Of a stretch of DNA of 64,000 nt, positions 18,790-27,540 are shown piece after piece (position 1 is the stretch's first letter; each line of letters starts with the position of its first letter). Source of the stretch: an uncultured Alphaproteobacteria bacterium (GTDB lineage Bacteria > Pseudomonadota > Alphaproteobacteria > HIMB59); assembly GCA_902521465.1 (NCBI GenBank), contig CABYRL010000001.1, forward strand, positions 372,001-436,000. The letters run 5' to 3'. Made by a program: the position numbers and the translations under genes. Below the pieces are notes generated by a model that had not been told where the DNA came from, ran no database searches, and saw only the letters and a program-made list of their open reading frames with translations.

Positions 18790-20112
18790 TTAGGCTAAAT
18801 ACTTTGAGAATTCGTAATAAGATTTTTTTGGAATTCGTTTAAAGTTATCGAAATCAACATAGACCAATCCAAATCTCTTAGAATAGCCATATGCCCATTC
18901 ATAATTATCAAGCAATGACCAAGCAAAATATCCCTTAATAGAAAAACCTTCATTCAAACAGCTTAATATTTCTTTTAAATGTAAATTAAAATATTCTATT
19001 CGATCTTCATCATAAACATCTCCTTTAAAAGTTGGTTTATCGTTATTTGCCATCCCATTTTCGGTAATATATATTGGAATTTTATTATCATATTCTTTAT
19101 GAATTCTTTTAATAAAGTAGCTCAATCCCTCAGGATAAAATTCCCATCCCATATCTGTTTTTTTTAATGTTCCACTATTACACTCATAATTAACACCATC
19201 TTCTGATTTTTTATATTTGATTAAAGAGCGGGTGTAATAATTCAATCCTATCCAATCAATTGGTGAAGATATTAATTCTAATTGTGTTTTATAATTTTCT
19301 GGTAGGTATTTTTCTAGGATGGATAAAGCTAATTCAGGATATTTACCTTTAAAGATTGCATCAGAAAACCATCTATTATGAATCTCATCAAAGAGTTTTG
19401 TTGCATGAATATTTTCTTCATTACTATCTATAGATTGACCAAACTGATTATTTAAAACTACCCCAATCTGATGAGTATTACAGGACCTTAATGCTTCAAC
19501 AGATTGCGAGTGTGCAAATAAAATATTATGCATAGTCTTGGCAGCTGATTGGATATTTTTAATACCTGGCGCATGCTCTCCAAGATAGTGACTTAACCAA
19601 GAAATACACCAAGGTTCATTAATTGTTGATATATTTTCAAATTGATCACCAAATGTTTTTGAAATGAAAAAAGATAAATCACCAAAACGCTTGCAGGTTT
19701 CTTGATTTTCCCAACCTTTCATTTCTTGAAATCGTAATGGGAGATCCCAATGATAAATTGTTGGAAACGCCTCTAAATCTGAATTATTTATCTCATCCAA
19801 CAACCTTTTATAAAAATCTACACCTTTTAAATTTACATCCTTGTCATTGTCTGGAAATAACCTAGGCCATGCAAATGAGAAACGATAGGCTTTAAAACCC
19901 GCTTCTTTTATGAGTTTTATATCCTCTATAAAATATTCAATATGATTACAGGCATTCTTGCCATCTATGCCGCTTAATTTTCTTTTAGCAAAGTCATCCC
20001 ATATAGATTTACCACAATCTCCATAATTGTTTCCTTCAATCTGATAAGAGGAGGTAGCAACTCCAAACTTAAATTCTTTAGGAAAGTTTTGTAGGTCAGA
20101 TAAACTAATCAA
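18790..20112 (-). CDS. GH1 beta-glucosidase/beta-galactosidase
   Basis: Cytoplasmic retaining beta-glycosidase of family 1, 440 aa. The N-terminal FPKEFKFGVATSSYQIEG is the GH1 signature. The acid/base is E166 in TINEPW and the nucleophile is E351 in YITENGM. HWDLP and the C-terminal WSLLDNYEWAYGYSKRFG are conserved. It would remove beta-linked glucose or galactose from small imported glycosides; the exact sugar cannot be read. It lies between two ABC ATPase genes and overlaps the upstream one by 8 bases, so it belongs to the same operon. Confidence 0.93.
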   Translation of the reverse strand: MISLSDLQNFPKEFKFGVATSSYQIEGNNYGDCGKSIWDDFAKRKLSGIDGKNACNHIEYFIEDIKLIKEAGFKAYRFSFAWPRLFPDNDKDVNLKGVDFYKRLLDEINNSDLEAFPTIYHWDLPLRFQEMKGWENQETCKRFGDLSFFISKTFGDQFENISTINEPWCISWLSHYLGEHAPGIKNIQSAAKTMHNILFAHSQSVEALRSCNTHQIGVVLNNQFGQSIDSNEENIHATKLFDEIHNRWFSDAIFKGKYPELALSILEKYLPENYKTQLELISSPIDWIGLNYYTRSLIKYKKSEDGVNYECNSGTLKKTDMGWEFYPEGLSYFIKRIHKEYDNKIPIYITENGMANNDKPTFKGDVYDEDRIEYFNLHLKEILSCLNEGFSIKGYFAWSLLDNYEWAYGYSKRFGLVYVDFDNFKRIPKKSYYEFSKYLA

Positions 20113-21181
20113 TTCTAAATTTATTTTTAGAATTAAATAAATTTGTTTTGTTCAAATCAAATTTAATTTTAACACCGTCACCAACTTTTATTGCGCTATC
20201 GCCCGATGCCTCTATTACTATAGGGTCGCCTTCATTATCTAAATAAATAAATGTGTTTGACCCCAATTTTTCTACAACGTAGGCTTTACCTTGAAAATCA
20301 TAATCTGAGCCATCTGTAATAGTAATATCTTCAGGTCTAATACCAAAGACAATATCATTATCATCATATGCATTAATTTTTTTTGGAATTGTGATATTCG
20401 ATCCTAATACACTAATTTCAACTTTGCTCTCATCTTTTGATAAAACTTTAGAATTTATAAAATTCATCTTTGGAGATCCAATAAAACCTGCAACAAATAA
20501 GTTTTTAGGATTATTATAAAGTTCTATAGGTTTTCCTTGTTGAGAAATCTCTCCTTCATCTAAAACAACAATTTCATTTGATAGTGTCATAGCTTCTGTC
20601 TGATCATGAGTAACATAAATCATTGTAGTATTAAGTTGTTCATGTAGTTTTGCTAATTCAATTCTCATTTGAACCCTTAAAGCAGCATCCAAGTTAGATA
20701 AAGGTTCATCAAAAAGAAAAACTTGAGGTTTTCTTGTTATGGCTCTTCCAATAGCAACACGTTGTCGTTGACCACCTGATAATTGTTTAGGCTTGCGTTC
20801 TAAATAATCTTGGATCTGAAGTGTTTTTGCAGCATCTAAAACTCGCTCATTAATTTCTTCGTTGGATTTCTTTTCTAATTTTAAGCCAAAAGCCATGTTG
20901 TCAAAAACAGTCATATGCGGATATAGAGCATATGATTGAAATACCATTGCAATATTTCTATCTTTAGGCGATAAGTCATTAACCTGCTTGTCATTTATTG
21001 AAATAGTTCCAGAGTTTACTTCCTCCAAACCTGCAATCATCCTTAGCAAAGTTGATTTACCACAGCCAGAAGGGCCAACTAGAGTTGTAAAAGATTGGTC
21101 TTTTATTTCCAAAGAAAAATCCTTTATTACATGCGTTTTACCGTAATATTTATTCAGGGATTTAATGTTAATAGAAGCCAT
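20105..21181 (-). CDS. ABC sugar transporter ATPase (MsmX/UgpC/AglK type)
   Basis: Second sugar ABC ATPase of the locus, 358 aa. It shows Walker A GPSGCGKST, the Q-loop in VFQSYALYPHMT, the signature LSGGQRQRVAIGRA, Walker B with FLFDEPLSNLDA, switch His in VTHDQTEAMTLS and a C-terminal TOBE domain (FGIRPEDITI). It lies directly downstream of the GH4 gene and the AglEFG-like genes, at the position of aglK in rhizobial agl operons, so it most likely drives that transporter. The last 8 bases overlap the GH1 gene. Confidence 0.92.
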   Translation of the reverse strand: MASINIKSLNKYYGKTHVIKDFSLEIKDQSFTTLVGPSGCGKSTLLRMIAGLEEVNSGTISINDKQVNDLSPKDRNIAMVFQSYALYPHMTVFDNMAFGLKLEKKSNEEINERVLDAAKTLQIQDYLERKPKQLSGGQRQRVAIGRAITRKPQVFLFDEPLSNLDAALRVQMRIELAKLHEQLNTTMIYVTHDQTEAMTLSNEIVVLDEGEISQQGKPIELYNNPKNLFVAGFIGSPKMNFINSKVLSKDESKVEISVLGSNITIPKKINAYDDNDIVFGIRPEDITITDGSDYDFQGKAYVVEKLGSNTFIYLDNEGDPIVIEASGDSAIKVGDGVKIKFDLNKTNLFNSKNKFRID

Positions 21182-21266
21182 TTTAATAAGTCATCTTATT
21201 ATTAATATATATAAAATCATTAACATTGTTGCATTTATTGATAGTTTTGAACATTATTCCATTTAC

Positions 21267-22583
21267 TTACTTTAAATATCCTAAATATTCTTTTTGAAAT
21301 TCAATCATTGTATCCAATAAAGATTCGACTGTATTTGAATTTCCAACAATTGGGTCAGCTAAAAGAGCATATTTAGCCTCTTGTTTTGATTTATTCAAAA
21401 TTGCATTTGTAGTTAATTGAATAGTTCCTACTTGTGAGTTAAGTAGAGCTCCAAAAGAATTGGGATAATCCTCAAGTGCTTTTCCGTGAACCCCTGTTTT
21501 ATTAATTGTTGCTGGCACTTCTACCACTACATCATTTGGCAAACACTTTATAAAATTATCATTTTTAATATTTACGGCATGTTCTAGCATATTGGAGTCA
21601 TCGACTATACTTTCAATAATTGGTATTGCTCTTTCATGAGGCTCAGGGTGACTCATATCAAAAAATTGATCATAACCATCATTTGAATAAAAAGATAAAC
21701 ATCTTTTTTTATATTTATCATAAAAATCCAAAATACCATCATGATCAACAACACTGTACGCCCAAGGCAAATATTCTCCTAAATGACTGTCCGTGGTAAT
21801 TGGCAAATATCCGTATTGTTTGAATAGTTCAAAGAACAAACCTCTTTCTGCTCCTGGATTTGAATAAAAACCCTCATGATCATTCACTAAATCTGAATAA
21901 TATTCACTGAAATTTTTTTTTATAAATGGATATCCATCTTCCCCCGAGTCTTTATATTTAGCTCTCAATAAAATACTAAAATGATTTAAACCTCCTGCCT
22001 CAAACTCAATATTTTCTAAAGCTGTTTCCATTAAAGTTGGAAGTTGTCGACTCATAGAAGCAATTTCATGACATAAGCCTGTAATGTTCAAATTTGGAAA
22101 ACGTGTTGTTAATGCATGACAAATTCTTTGCATAGGATTGGAATAGCTAAATATAAATGCTTCTGGACAAATTTTCTCTATATCCTCACAAATCTTAATA
22201 ATTTCTGGAATTTGACGCATTGCATGAAATAGACCACCAGGGCCTCCATTTTCTCCGTAGACTTGCTTGATGCCGTATTGAAGTGGAATTTTCCAATCTT
22301 GCTCCCAAAGGTCAAATCTATTTCCAACTTCTATAGAAATGAGGCAAAAATTAGCTTCTTGAAGCGCCTCAGCTCTTGAAGTTGTCGACACAATTTCAAA
22401 GTTAACTCCAAGTTTTTCTTTATAGTCGTTTGCGATTTTATGAGTATTTTTTAAGGTATCAGAATTAATATCATGAAGCACTAAAGTTGATCCGCTGAGA
22501 ATTTTAGATTTAAAAAAATCTCCAACAAGTCCTAAACCAAAGTTAGTGCTACCTGCGCCTATAATTACTATTTTATTGGTCAT
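21267..22583 (-). CDS. GH4-family glycosidase (second paralogue)
   Basis: NAD- and metal-dependent glycosidase of family 4, 438 aa. It has the Rossmann motif IVIIGAGST (residues 5-13), HDIN, the active-site segment SYSNPM with N149, and metal ligands C171/H172 in GLCHEI. It differs from MelA in having VYGENGGPGG and CHEI where MelA has QTIADTIGIGG and CHSVQG. It therefore belongs to the alpha-glucosidase / alpha-galacturonidase side of the family rather than the alpha-galactosidase side. It sits where aglA (alpha-glucosidase) sits in agl operons and so probably hydrolyses the sugar brought in by the adjacent transporter. Substrate specificity is uncertain. Confidence 0.88.
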   Translation of the reverse strand: MTNKIVIIGAGSTNFGLGLVGDFFKSKILSGSTLVLHDINSDTLKNTHKIANDYKEKLGVNFEIVSTTSRAEALQEANFCLISIEVGNRFDLWEQDWKIPLQYGIKQVYGENGGPGGLFHAMRQIPEIIKICEDIEKICPEAFIFSYSNPMQRICHALTTRFPNLNITGLCHEIASMSRQLPTLMETALENIEFEAGGLNHFSILLRAKYKDSGEDGYPFIKKNFSEYYSDLVNDHEGFYSNPGAERGLFFELFKQYGYLPITTDSHLGEYLPWAYSVVDHDGILDFYDKYKKRCLSFYSNDGYDQFFDMSHPEPHERAIPIIESIVDDSNMLEHAVNIKNDNFIKCLPNDVVVEVPATINKTGVHGKALEDYPNSFGALLNSQVGTIQLTTNAILNKSKQEAKYALLADPIVGNSNTVESLLDTMIEFQKEYLGYLK

Positions 22584-22595
22584 TAATGTCCCTAT

Positions 22596-23735
22596 TCATC
22601 CTTTTATTGATCCTGCCACAAGTCCTCTTATAAAGTATCTTTGTAATGAAAAGAAAATAAATAACGGCACTGTCATTGAGACAAACGCTCCTGTAGTAAG
22701 TATCTCCCAATTTTCTCCTCTAGAACCAAGTAATTCTTTTAATTTCGCAGTAAGAATGATTTCACTTGGATGTTTATCTAGGAAAACTAAACCAACCAAT
22801 AAATCATTCCATACCCATAAAAATTGCAAAATAAAAATAGATGCAAAAGCTGGGATCGATAATGGAACAACAATTTTTAGAAAAGTATCATAGTGTGTGG
22901 CACCATCAACTTTAGCTGCCTCCATCATTTCACTTGGTAGAGATTTTAAAAAATTCCATAATAAAAAAGTTGTAGAGGCCAGTCCAAATCCAGTATGAGC
23001 CATCCAAATTCCAGGATAAGACTTTGCAGCTACTCCAAATAAAGCACCAAAGTCATTATATACTGTTAGTATAGGTATCAACGACATTTGAAGTGGAACA
23101 ACTAGTGATGCAATTATACTAGCCAATAAAATATCTCTTCCATAAAACTTCATCCACGTTAAAGCATATGCAAAAAATGAACATATTATTAATGGAATTA
23201 ATGTTGAGGGAAGAGCAACAGCAAATGTGTTTAAAAAAGCCTGTCCCAAACCCTCTTTAAATAAAACCTCTTTATAATTATCTAATGTAAAACTTGGTGG
23301 ACTTTTTGCAGATACAAAGACTCTTTTACCTTTTTTCTTTTTAAACTCCTCTTGAGATTTCCAAGTATAATCTCCGTTTTCAAAAACAGTAATTTCTGTT
23401 TTATCTTTGAATATAGCCGTATCGCCTACTTCAAATTCATCAATGTTTTTAGAAGTTACACCAAATCGGAAAATTTGTTTTCCTTTATCTTCTCCAAAAA
23501 GATTTCCTCTTATATAAAATTGACCACCCTCCTTAATTTGAGACTCATTACCTTCGGTTCGATATATTTCATTAACTTCTGTTGTTGTGAAAGATGTCCA
23601 CCAACCGCTTATTGCCAAAACATCTTTGTCTCGTAAAGAGCTGATAAAAAGACCAAATGTGGGCACTATCCATACGATTACAAAAATTAGCAACAACAGT
23701 TGAGAAAAAATTGAGGTAAATGTTAACTTTTTCAT
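22596..23735 (-). CDS. ABC sugar transporter permease, AglG-like
   Basis: MalG-type permease of 379 aa, about 100 residues longer than usual because the first periplasmic loop is enlarged (about residues 35-150). The insert is charged and includes GWWTSF, a GNLFGEDKGKQIF segment and ENGDYTWKSQEEFKKK. AglG proteins of rhizobial alpha-glucoside transporters have a similarly enlarged loop. The EAA coupling loop is EAAKVDGATHYDTF, and the C-terminus RYFIRGLVAGSIKG is typical. It overlaps the AglF-like gene upstream by 4 bases. Confidence 0.88.
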   Translation of the reverse strand: MKKLTFTSIFSQLLLLIFVIVWIVPTFGLFISSLRDKDVLAISGWWTSFTTTEVNEIYRTEGNESQIKEGGQFYIRGNLFGEDKGKQIFRFGVTSKNIDEFEVGDTAIFKDKTEITVFENGDYTWKSQEEFKKKKGKRVFVSAKSPPSFTLDNYKEVLFKEGLGQAFLNTFAVALPSTLIPLIICSFFAYALTWMKFYGRDILLASIIASLVVPLQMSLIPILTVYNDFGALFGVAAKSYPGIWMAHTGFGLASTTFLLWNFLKSLPSEMMEAAKVDGATHYDTFLKIVVPLSIPAFASIFILQFLWVWNDLLVGLVFLDKHPSEIILTAKLKELLGSRGENWEILTTGAFVSMTVPLFIFFSLQRYFIRGLVAGSIKG

Positions 23736-24715
23736 ACTTTTTGATCTTGTTTGTGTCTATACAAGTTCCAAGCCAATATGGGAGTTACGCCAATTAAAAT
23801 ACAAAATGCCAGAACGCTCCCTCTGCCAGTATCGCCCCCTCCTCTAAACATCCAATCATACATTAAGTTTGCTAAAACCTCTGTTTGCCATTGTCCATTG
23901 GTCATAGCATAGATTATGTCAAATACTTTTAAGACTAAGAGTGTGATTATTGTCCAAATTACTAAGATAGTTTGTTCCAGATATGGAATGATTATTTTCC
24001 AGAAAATCTTTAGTTCACTTGCTCCATCAATTCTAGCAGCATCTAACGTTTCACTAGGTATAGTTCTTAGTGCAGCACTAAAAATTACTAAGGCAAGACC
24101 AGTTTGTATCCATATCATTATTGCCATTAAAAAAAAATTATTCCAGATTGGTATTGTTAACCAAGCTTGAGGTTCGAATCCTAAATTAACAGTGATAGCA
24201 TTTAGTAGGCCTATCTGTTGGTCACCAGGACCTCTGTAATCGTACATAAATTTCCAAATCACTCCAGCACCTACAAATGAAATAGCCATTGGCATAAAAA
24301 TAATTGATTTAGCAATTGATCCCCACCAGACCCTATCTGCCAAGTTTGCAATTACCAAACCAAAAAATGTACTGAGAGTCGGTACAACCAATAACCAACC
24401 TAAGTTGTTAATGATACTTCTCTTAAAATCAGGATCCTTTATAGCCCATGCATAATTATAGAGCCCTACAAAGTTCTCTCCTTGTTTATCATAAAAACTG
24501 AGTCTGATAGTTTCAAAAACTGGGTAAAGTATAAAGATAAATAATACTATAAAAGCAGGTGCGATAAAAATAATAACTCTAATTGAATTTTCTAATGCAA
24601 ATTTTTTTGTAGCTCTTACTCGAAAATAATCCAATAAAAAGTTTGATAAGTGAAAGAAAGTAACAAAAAAAAGTACTCCAATAAGAACGGTAATTGCTAA
24701 GGAAAATATATTCAT
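23732..24715 (-). CDS. ABC sugar transporter permease, AglF-like
   Basis: MalF-type inner-membrane permease of 327 aa. An extra N-terminal helix (residues 1-30) precedes the second segment IIFIAPAFIVLFIFILYPVF. FYDKQGENFVGLYNYAW is the typical periplasmic start and LDAARIDGASELKIF is the EAA coupling loop. The segment FMPMAISFVGAGVIWKFMYD matches AglF/GgtC-type proteins. It is coupled to the AglG-like gene by a 4-base overlap and lies 64 bases downstream of its binding-protein gene. Confidence 0.88.
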   Translation of the reverse strand: MNIFSLAITVLIGVLFFVTFFHLSNFLLDYFRVRATKKFALENSIRVIIFIAPAFIVLFIFILYPVFETIRLSFYDKQGENFVGLYNYAWAIKDPDFKRSIINNLGWLLVVPTLSTFFGLVIANLADRVWWGSIAKSIIFMPMAISFVGAGVIWKFMYDYRGPGDQQIGLLNAITVNLGFEPQAWLTIPIWNNFFLMAIMIWIQTGLALVIFSAALRTIPSETLDAARIDGASELKIFWKIIIPYLEQTILVIWTIITLLVLKVFDIIYAMTNGQWQTEVLANLMYDWMFRGGGDTGRGSVLAFCILIGVTPILAWNLYRHKQDQKV

Positions 24716-24779
24716 TAAATGTTATGGAACTAAGGGCAAATATACTATTCGCCCCTAGATAAGAAAATTACTTTTTTAC

Positions 24780-26090
24780 TTACTGACCAGCTTCCCAGCT
24801 AGCTTGGATCTCGTCTGCTACATCTTTAGCTGATTTACCATTAGTATAATCAACCATACCTGTCCAGAAAGATCCTGCTCCAACCCAACCAGGCATCAAG
24901 TCTGATCCATCAAACCTGAAAGTTGTTGCATTCATTAAGATTTCATGAAGACCTCTAAATGTATCACTAGAGTATTTACTGGTATCCACAAATTTATGAG
25001 GTGTTAAAAAACCACCTTTTTCCATAAATCTCTCGTTAGCTTCAGGGTGGAGTAAAAACTTCATGAACTCAGTTGTAATTGGTCTGTCATTAGTAGGAGC
25101 CATCAAAGTACCAGCTCCGAGCACAGGTTTACCTAAGTCTTGTGAAGCGAATGGTGGGAAGTAGAAGAAATCATAGTCCACACCAGCTTCTGCACCTTCA
25201 GGAAAGAAAGCCGGAATAAAGCTAGCTTGTCTGTGCATCATGCACTCCGCAGGAGAAGTAAACAATCCGTTTGGAGAGTCTCTAAAGTCTGTTGTTGCAA
25301 CAGCTTTAGTACCACCATTAACGTAAGAGTCATTTAATGCAATTGATCCAAAGAAATCCATAGCATCAATAACTCTTTGATCATTGAACTTCATTTCATT
25401 TGAAACCCATTGATCGTATGTATTAGGTGAGTGAGTTCTTAACATAATGTCTTCCATCCAGTCCGTGGCAGGCCATCCAGTAGCACCACCAGAACCTAAA
25501 CCGATACAAAATGGAGTATTACCATCACTGACCATTTGATCTGCCAATGCTAATAAGTCTTCCATTGTTGTAGGTATTTCGTAGCCATTATCCTCAAAGT
25601 TGTCAGGTGAATACCACACTAAACTTTTTACATTCACTCTATAAAAGACGCCATAGAACTTTTCAAAACCAACTGGATCTTTATATGTTGTAAGATCAAC
25701 CCAAGATTGACCTGCAGCATAGTTGTCAAGAACCATTTGTTTGACGTCATCACCTAATGGAGATAAACAACCAGTAGCTGCAATGTTTGCTGCTAATCCT
25801 GGTTGAGGGAATACAGCTATGTCAGCTGGACTACCTGCTTGACAGTCAATATTAATAATTGATTCAAATTCATCAGAACCACCATACTCTACGGATGCTC
25901 CTGTTGCTGCTTCAAAAATTGATATGACATCCCTGAAGTCATCATCTTGTGGTGCCAACCATGGACCAAAGATTGTTAATTTTTCTCCCGACAGGTCAGG
26001 GCCTGTATACGCGTGAGAACCAGCATTTGCATAGCTTGCTCCAAATAGAGAAATAGCTATCAAAGCTGTGATTGTCTTAATTAATTTCAT
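24780..26090 (-). CDS. ABC sugar-binding protein, AglE-like
   Basis: Periplasmic receptor of the second sugar transporter, 436 aa. The frame is open from 26153, but the ATG at 26090 has AGGAGGAGG upstream and gives a clean signal peptide (MKLIKT..., cleavage after about residue 23, SYANAG). Mature features include LTIFGPWLAPQDDDFRDV, CQAGSPADIAVFPQPG and GWPATDWMEDIML, as in alpha-glucoside-binding AglE proteins. It is the first gene of the reverse-strand operon that runs through two permeases, GH4, two ATPases and GH1 to GH42. The 177-base spacer upstream (26091-26267) should hold its promoter. It contains the inverted repeat ATTTAAT-TAT-ATTAAAT at 26210-26226, which may be an operator or chance. 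Confidence 0.9.
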   Translation of the reverse strand: MKLIKTITALIAISLFGASYANAGSHAYTGPDLSGEKLTIFGPWLAPQDDDFRDVISIFEAATGASVEYGGSDEFESIINIDCQAGSPADIAVFPQPGLAANIAATGCLSPLGDDVKQMVLDNYAAGQSWVDLTTYKDPVGFEKFYGVFYRVNVKSLVWYSPDNFEDNGYEIPTTMEDLLALADQMVSDGNTPFCIGLGSGGATGWPATDWMEDIMLRTHSPNTYDQWVSNEMKFNDQRVIDAMDFFGSIALNDSYVNGGTKAVATTDFRDSPNGLFTSPAECMMHRQASFIPAFFPEGAEAGVDYDFFYFPPFASQDLGKPVLGAGTLMAPTNDRPITTEFMKFLLHPEANERFMEKGGFLTPHKFVDTSKYSSDTFRGLHEILMNATTFRFDGSDLMPGWVGAGSFWTGMVDYTNGKSAKDVADEIQASWEAGQ

Positions 26091-26267
26091 AGAAATCCTC
26101 CTCCTATAAAAATGTATTATTGAACTTAACAAAATGAGAATGATTTCAAACACATTAAAAGCTTAAACAATATGCAATTTACTGATATCAAAAAATCAAT
26201 ATTATCAACATTTAATTATATTAAATCTACTTTTTAGGGATATTTAATAAATTAGCTATGTTTAAAA

Positions 26268-26750
26268 TTAATGTTTACTTATGGTATCGTATTTTTTCTG
26301 TATTGACTCAGGCCAAACAGATTTCATGTAAGCTAAAATAGACCATATGTCATCGTCATTTAATTTGTCGTTACCTTGCATTTTACCATCGTAGTTTTCA
26401 TTATAAATTTTAAATCCATACCTAATTATATTAAAGAGTTGTTCTTGACTGTGATGCCATGTATGACCTGTACCATTTAAGGGTGGGGAGAGATTATGAC
26501 CGTCTTTATCTTTTTTAGTACTCCAGTTGGGCTGACCTTGTAAGTTGTCCCCATGACATGACGCACAATGAGTTACATAAAGAGATTTACCTAAGTTAAT
26601 TTGACTAATTAATTTTTCATCAATTTCGATATTAGTTATTTCAATATTATCATTTTCTTTTTTATTAGGGTTTAAAAAATACAGAAGAGAAATTATTATC
26701 ACTGCGAAACCAATAACAAATATTAAAATTCTTTTTAAAAGAAACGACAA
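26268..26750 (-). CDS. Membrane-anchored class I cytochrome c
   Basis: A 160-residue c-type cytochrome. An uncleaved N-terminal helix (residues 7-26) anchors it to the inner membrane, with the haem domain in the periplasm. The single haem-binding motif is C62-A-S-C65-H66. The distal ligand is probably the Met of DGKMQGND about 50 residues later. PPLNGTGHTWHHS and IWSILAYMKSVWP are typical of this small cytochrome family. It lies 5 bases after csoR on the same strand, so it is likely controlled by the metal sensor and may take part in copper-linked electron transfer. That role is inferred. Confidence 0.85.
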   Translation of the reverse strand: MSFLLKRILIFVIGFAVIIISLLYFLNPNKKENDNIEITNIEIDEKLISQINLGKSLYVTHCASCHGDNLQGQPNWSTKKDKDGHNLSPPLNGTGHTWHHSQEQLFNIIRYGFKIYNENYDGKMQGNDKLNDDDIWSILAYMKSVWPESIQKKYDTISKH

Positions 26751-26755
26751 TGTTT

Positions 26756-27049
26756 TTAATTATTAAATTTTCTAAGTAAATCTTGTAATTCTTCTATTTT
26801 TTGTTTTTTTTGTTTGTCGTTTTTTTTCATAGCATCTACTACACAGTGGTCAATGTGCTTATTAAGTATGTTATTTTCTAGAGATTTGATTGCTGAAGTT
26901 ATGGCTCTTGTTTGTTGTAAAATTTCAAGACAATATCGTTTTTCAACAATCATTTTTTCAACGCCTTTAAGCTGACCATTAATTCGATTAATACGATGAA
27001 TATTTTTAATATGATCTGGATTTTTATTTATTTTAATTATATTTGACAT
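26756..27049 (-). CDS. csoR: CsoR-family copper-sensing repressor
   Basis: All-helical DNA-binding repressor of the CsoR/RcnR (DUF156) family, 97 aa. The motif HRINRINGQLKGVEKMI is the family signature. The ligands C40, H65 and C69 keep the C-x24-H-x3-C spacing of copper-responsive CsoR, and the N-terminal His pattern of nickel sensors is not evident. It is divergent from the DUF4396 gene, with palindromic sequence between them that is probably its operator. The cytochrome c gene follows on its own strand. Copper is the most likely ligand; formaldehyde or other metal sensing is less likely but possible. Confidence 0.85.
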   Translation of the reverse strand: MSNIIKINKNPDHIKNIHRINRINGQLKGVEKMIVEKRYCLEILQQTRAITSAIKSLENNILNKHIDHCVVDAMKKNDKQKKQKIEELQDLLRKFNN

Positions 27050-27058
27050 ATGAGCAAT

Positions 27059-27081
27059 ATACTATATAGTAGTATATAGTA
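27059..27081. promoter_or_regulatory. Overlapping palindromes between csoR and the DUF4396 gene (candidate operator)
   Basis: TACTATATAGTA at 27060-27071 is a perfect 12-bp palindrome. ATACTA-TATAG-TAGTAT at 27059-27075 is an overlapping inverted repeat, and ACTATATAGT is nearly repeated at 27071-27080. The position in the 44-base divergent spacer fits an autoregulatory CsoR site. It lacks the G-tracts of many CsoR operators, so the assignment is inferred. Confidence 0.5.
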
Positions 27082-27093
27082 AATAAAAAAATA

Positions 27094-27540
27094 ATGTTTG
27101 TTTCAACTCTCACCAACTTTAATTGGAAATGTAAACACACCTGGAAAAAAAGTGCTCATAACACTAAGTGGTGTTTAATTGGATGTGCTATAGGAGATCT
27201 TGGTACGATATTCTATTTTCAAATTAATGAAATTGCTTGGCCTACCTTAAATATAATGATTTTAGCAATTATTAATGGACTGATTACTAGCATCATTCTT
27301 GAAACAATAATTCTTTTAAGGCAAAATTTTTCTTTAAGACAGGCAATTAGCACTGCTCTTGGAATGAGCTTTATATCTATGATTTCAATGGAAATAGCTA
27401 TGAATGTTACAGATGTAATTTTAACGGGAGGGGCAATGCTTACTTGGTGGGTCGTTCCTATAATGCTTCTTGTTGGTTTTATTACTCCATGGCCATATAA
27501 TTATTGGCGTTTAAAAAAGTACAATATTGCGTGTCACTAA
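27094..27540 (+). CDS. DUF4396 membrane protein
   Basis: Integral membrane protein of 148 aa with four predicted helices. Features of the DUF4396 family are the N-terminal FNWKCKHTWKKSAHNTKWCLIGCAIGD region, a helix with SFISMISMEIAMNVTD that puts Met, Glu and Asp in the membrane, and the C-terminal GFITPWPYNYWRLKKYN. Met, Cys and His in and near the membrane suggest metal binding or transport, and the divergent csoR gene supports a copper-related role. No function is established that I know of. The nuclease gene overlaps its last bases. Confidence 0.8.
   Translation: MFVSTLTNFNWKCKHTWKKSAHNTKWCLIGCAIGDLGTIFYFQINEIAWPTLNIMILAIINGLITSIILETIILLRQNFSLRQAISTALGMSFISMISMEIAMNVTDVILTGGAMLTWWVVPIMLLVGFITPWPYNYWRLKKYNIACH

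Noticed and set aside
24165-24185. GGTTCGAATCC, resembling a tRNA T-loop
   Set aside because: It lies inside the AglF-like permease coding sequence and no acceptor, D or anticodon stems surround it.
26091-26153. N-terminal extension of the AglE-like protein
   Set aside because: The ATG at 26090 has a strong AGGAGGAGG site and gives a normal signal peptide.
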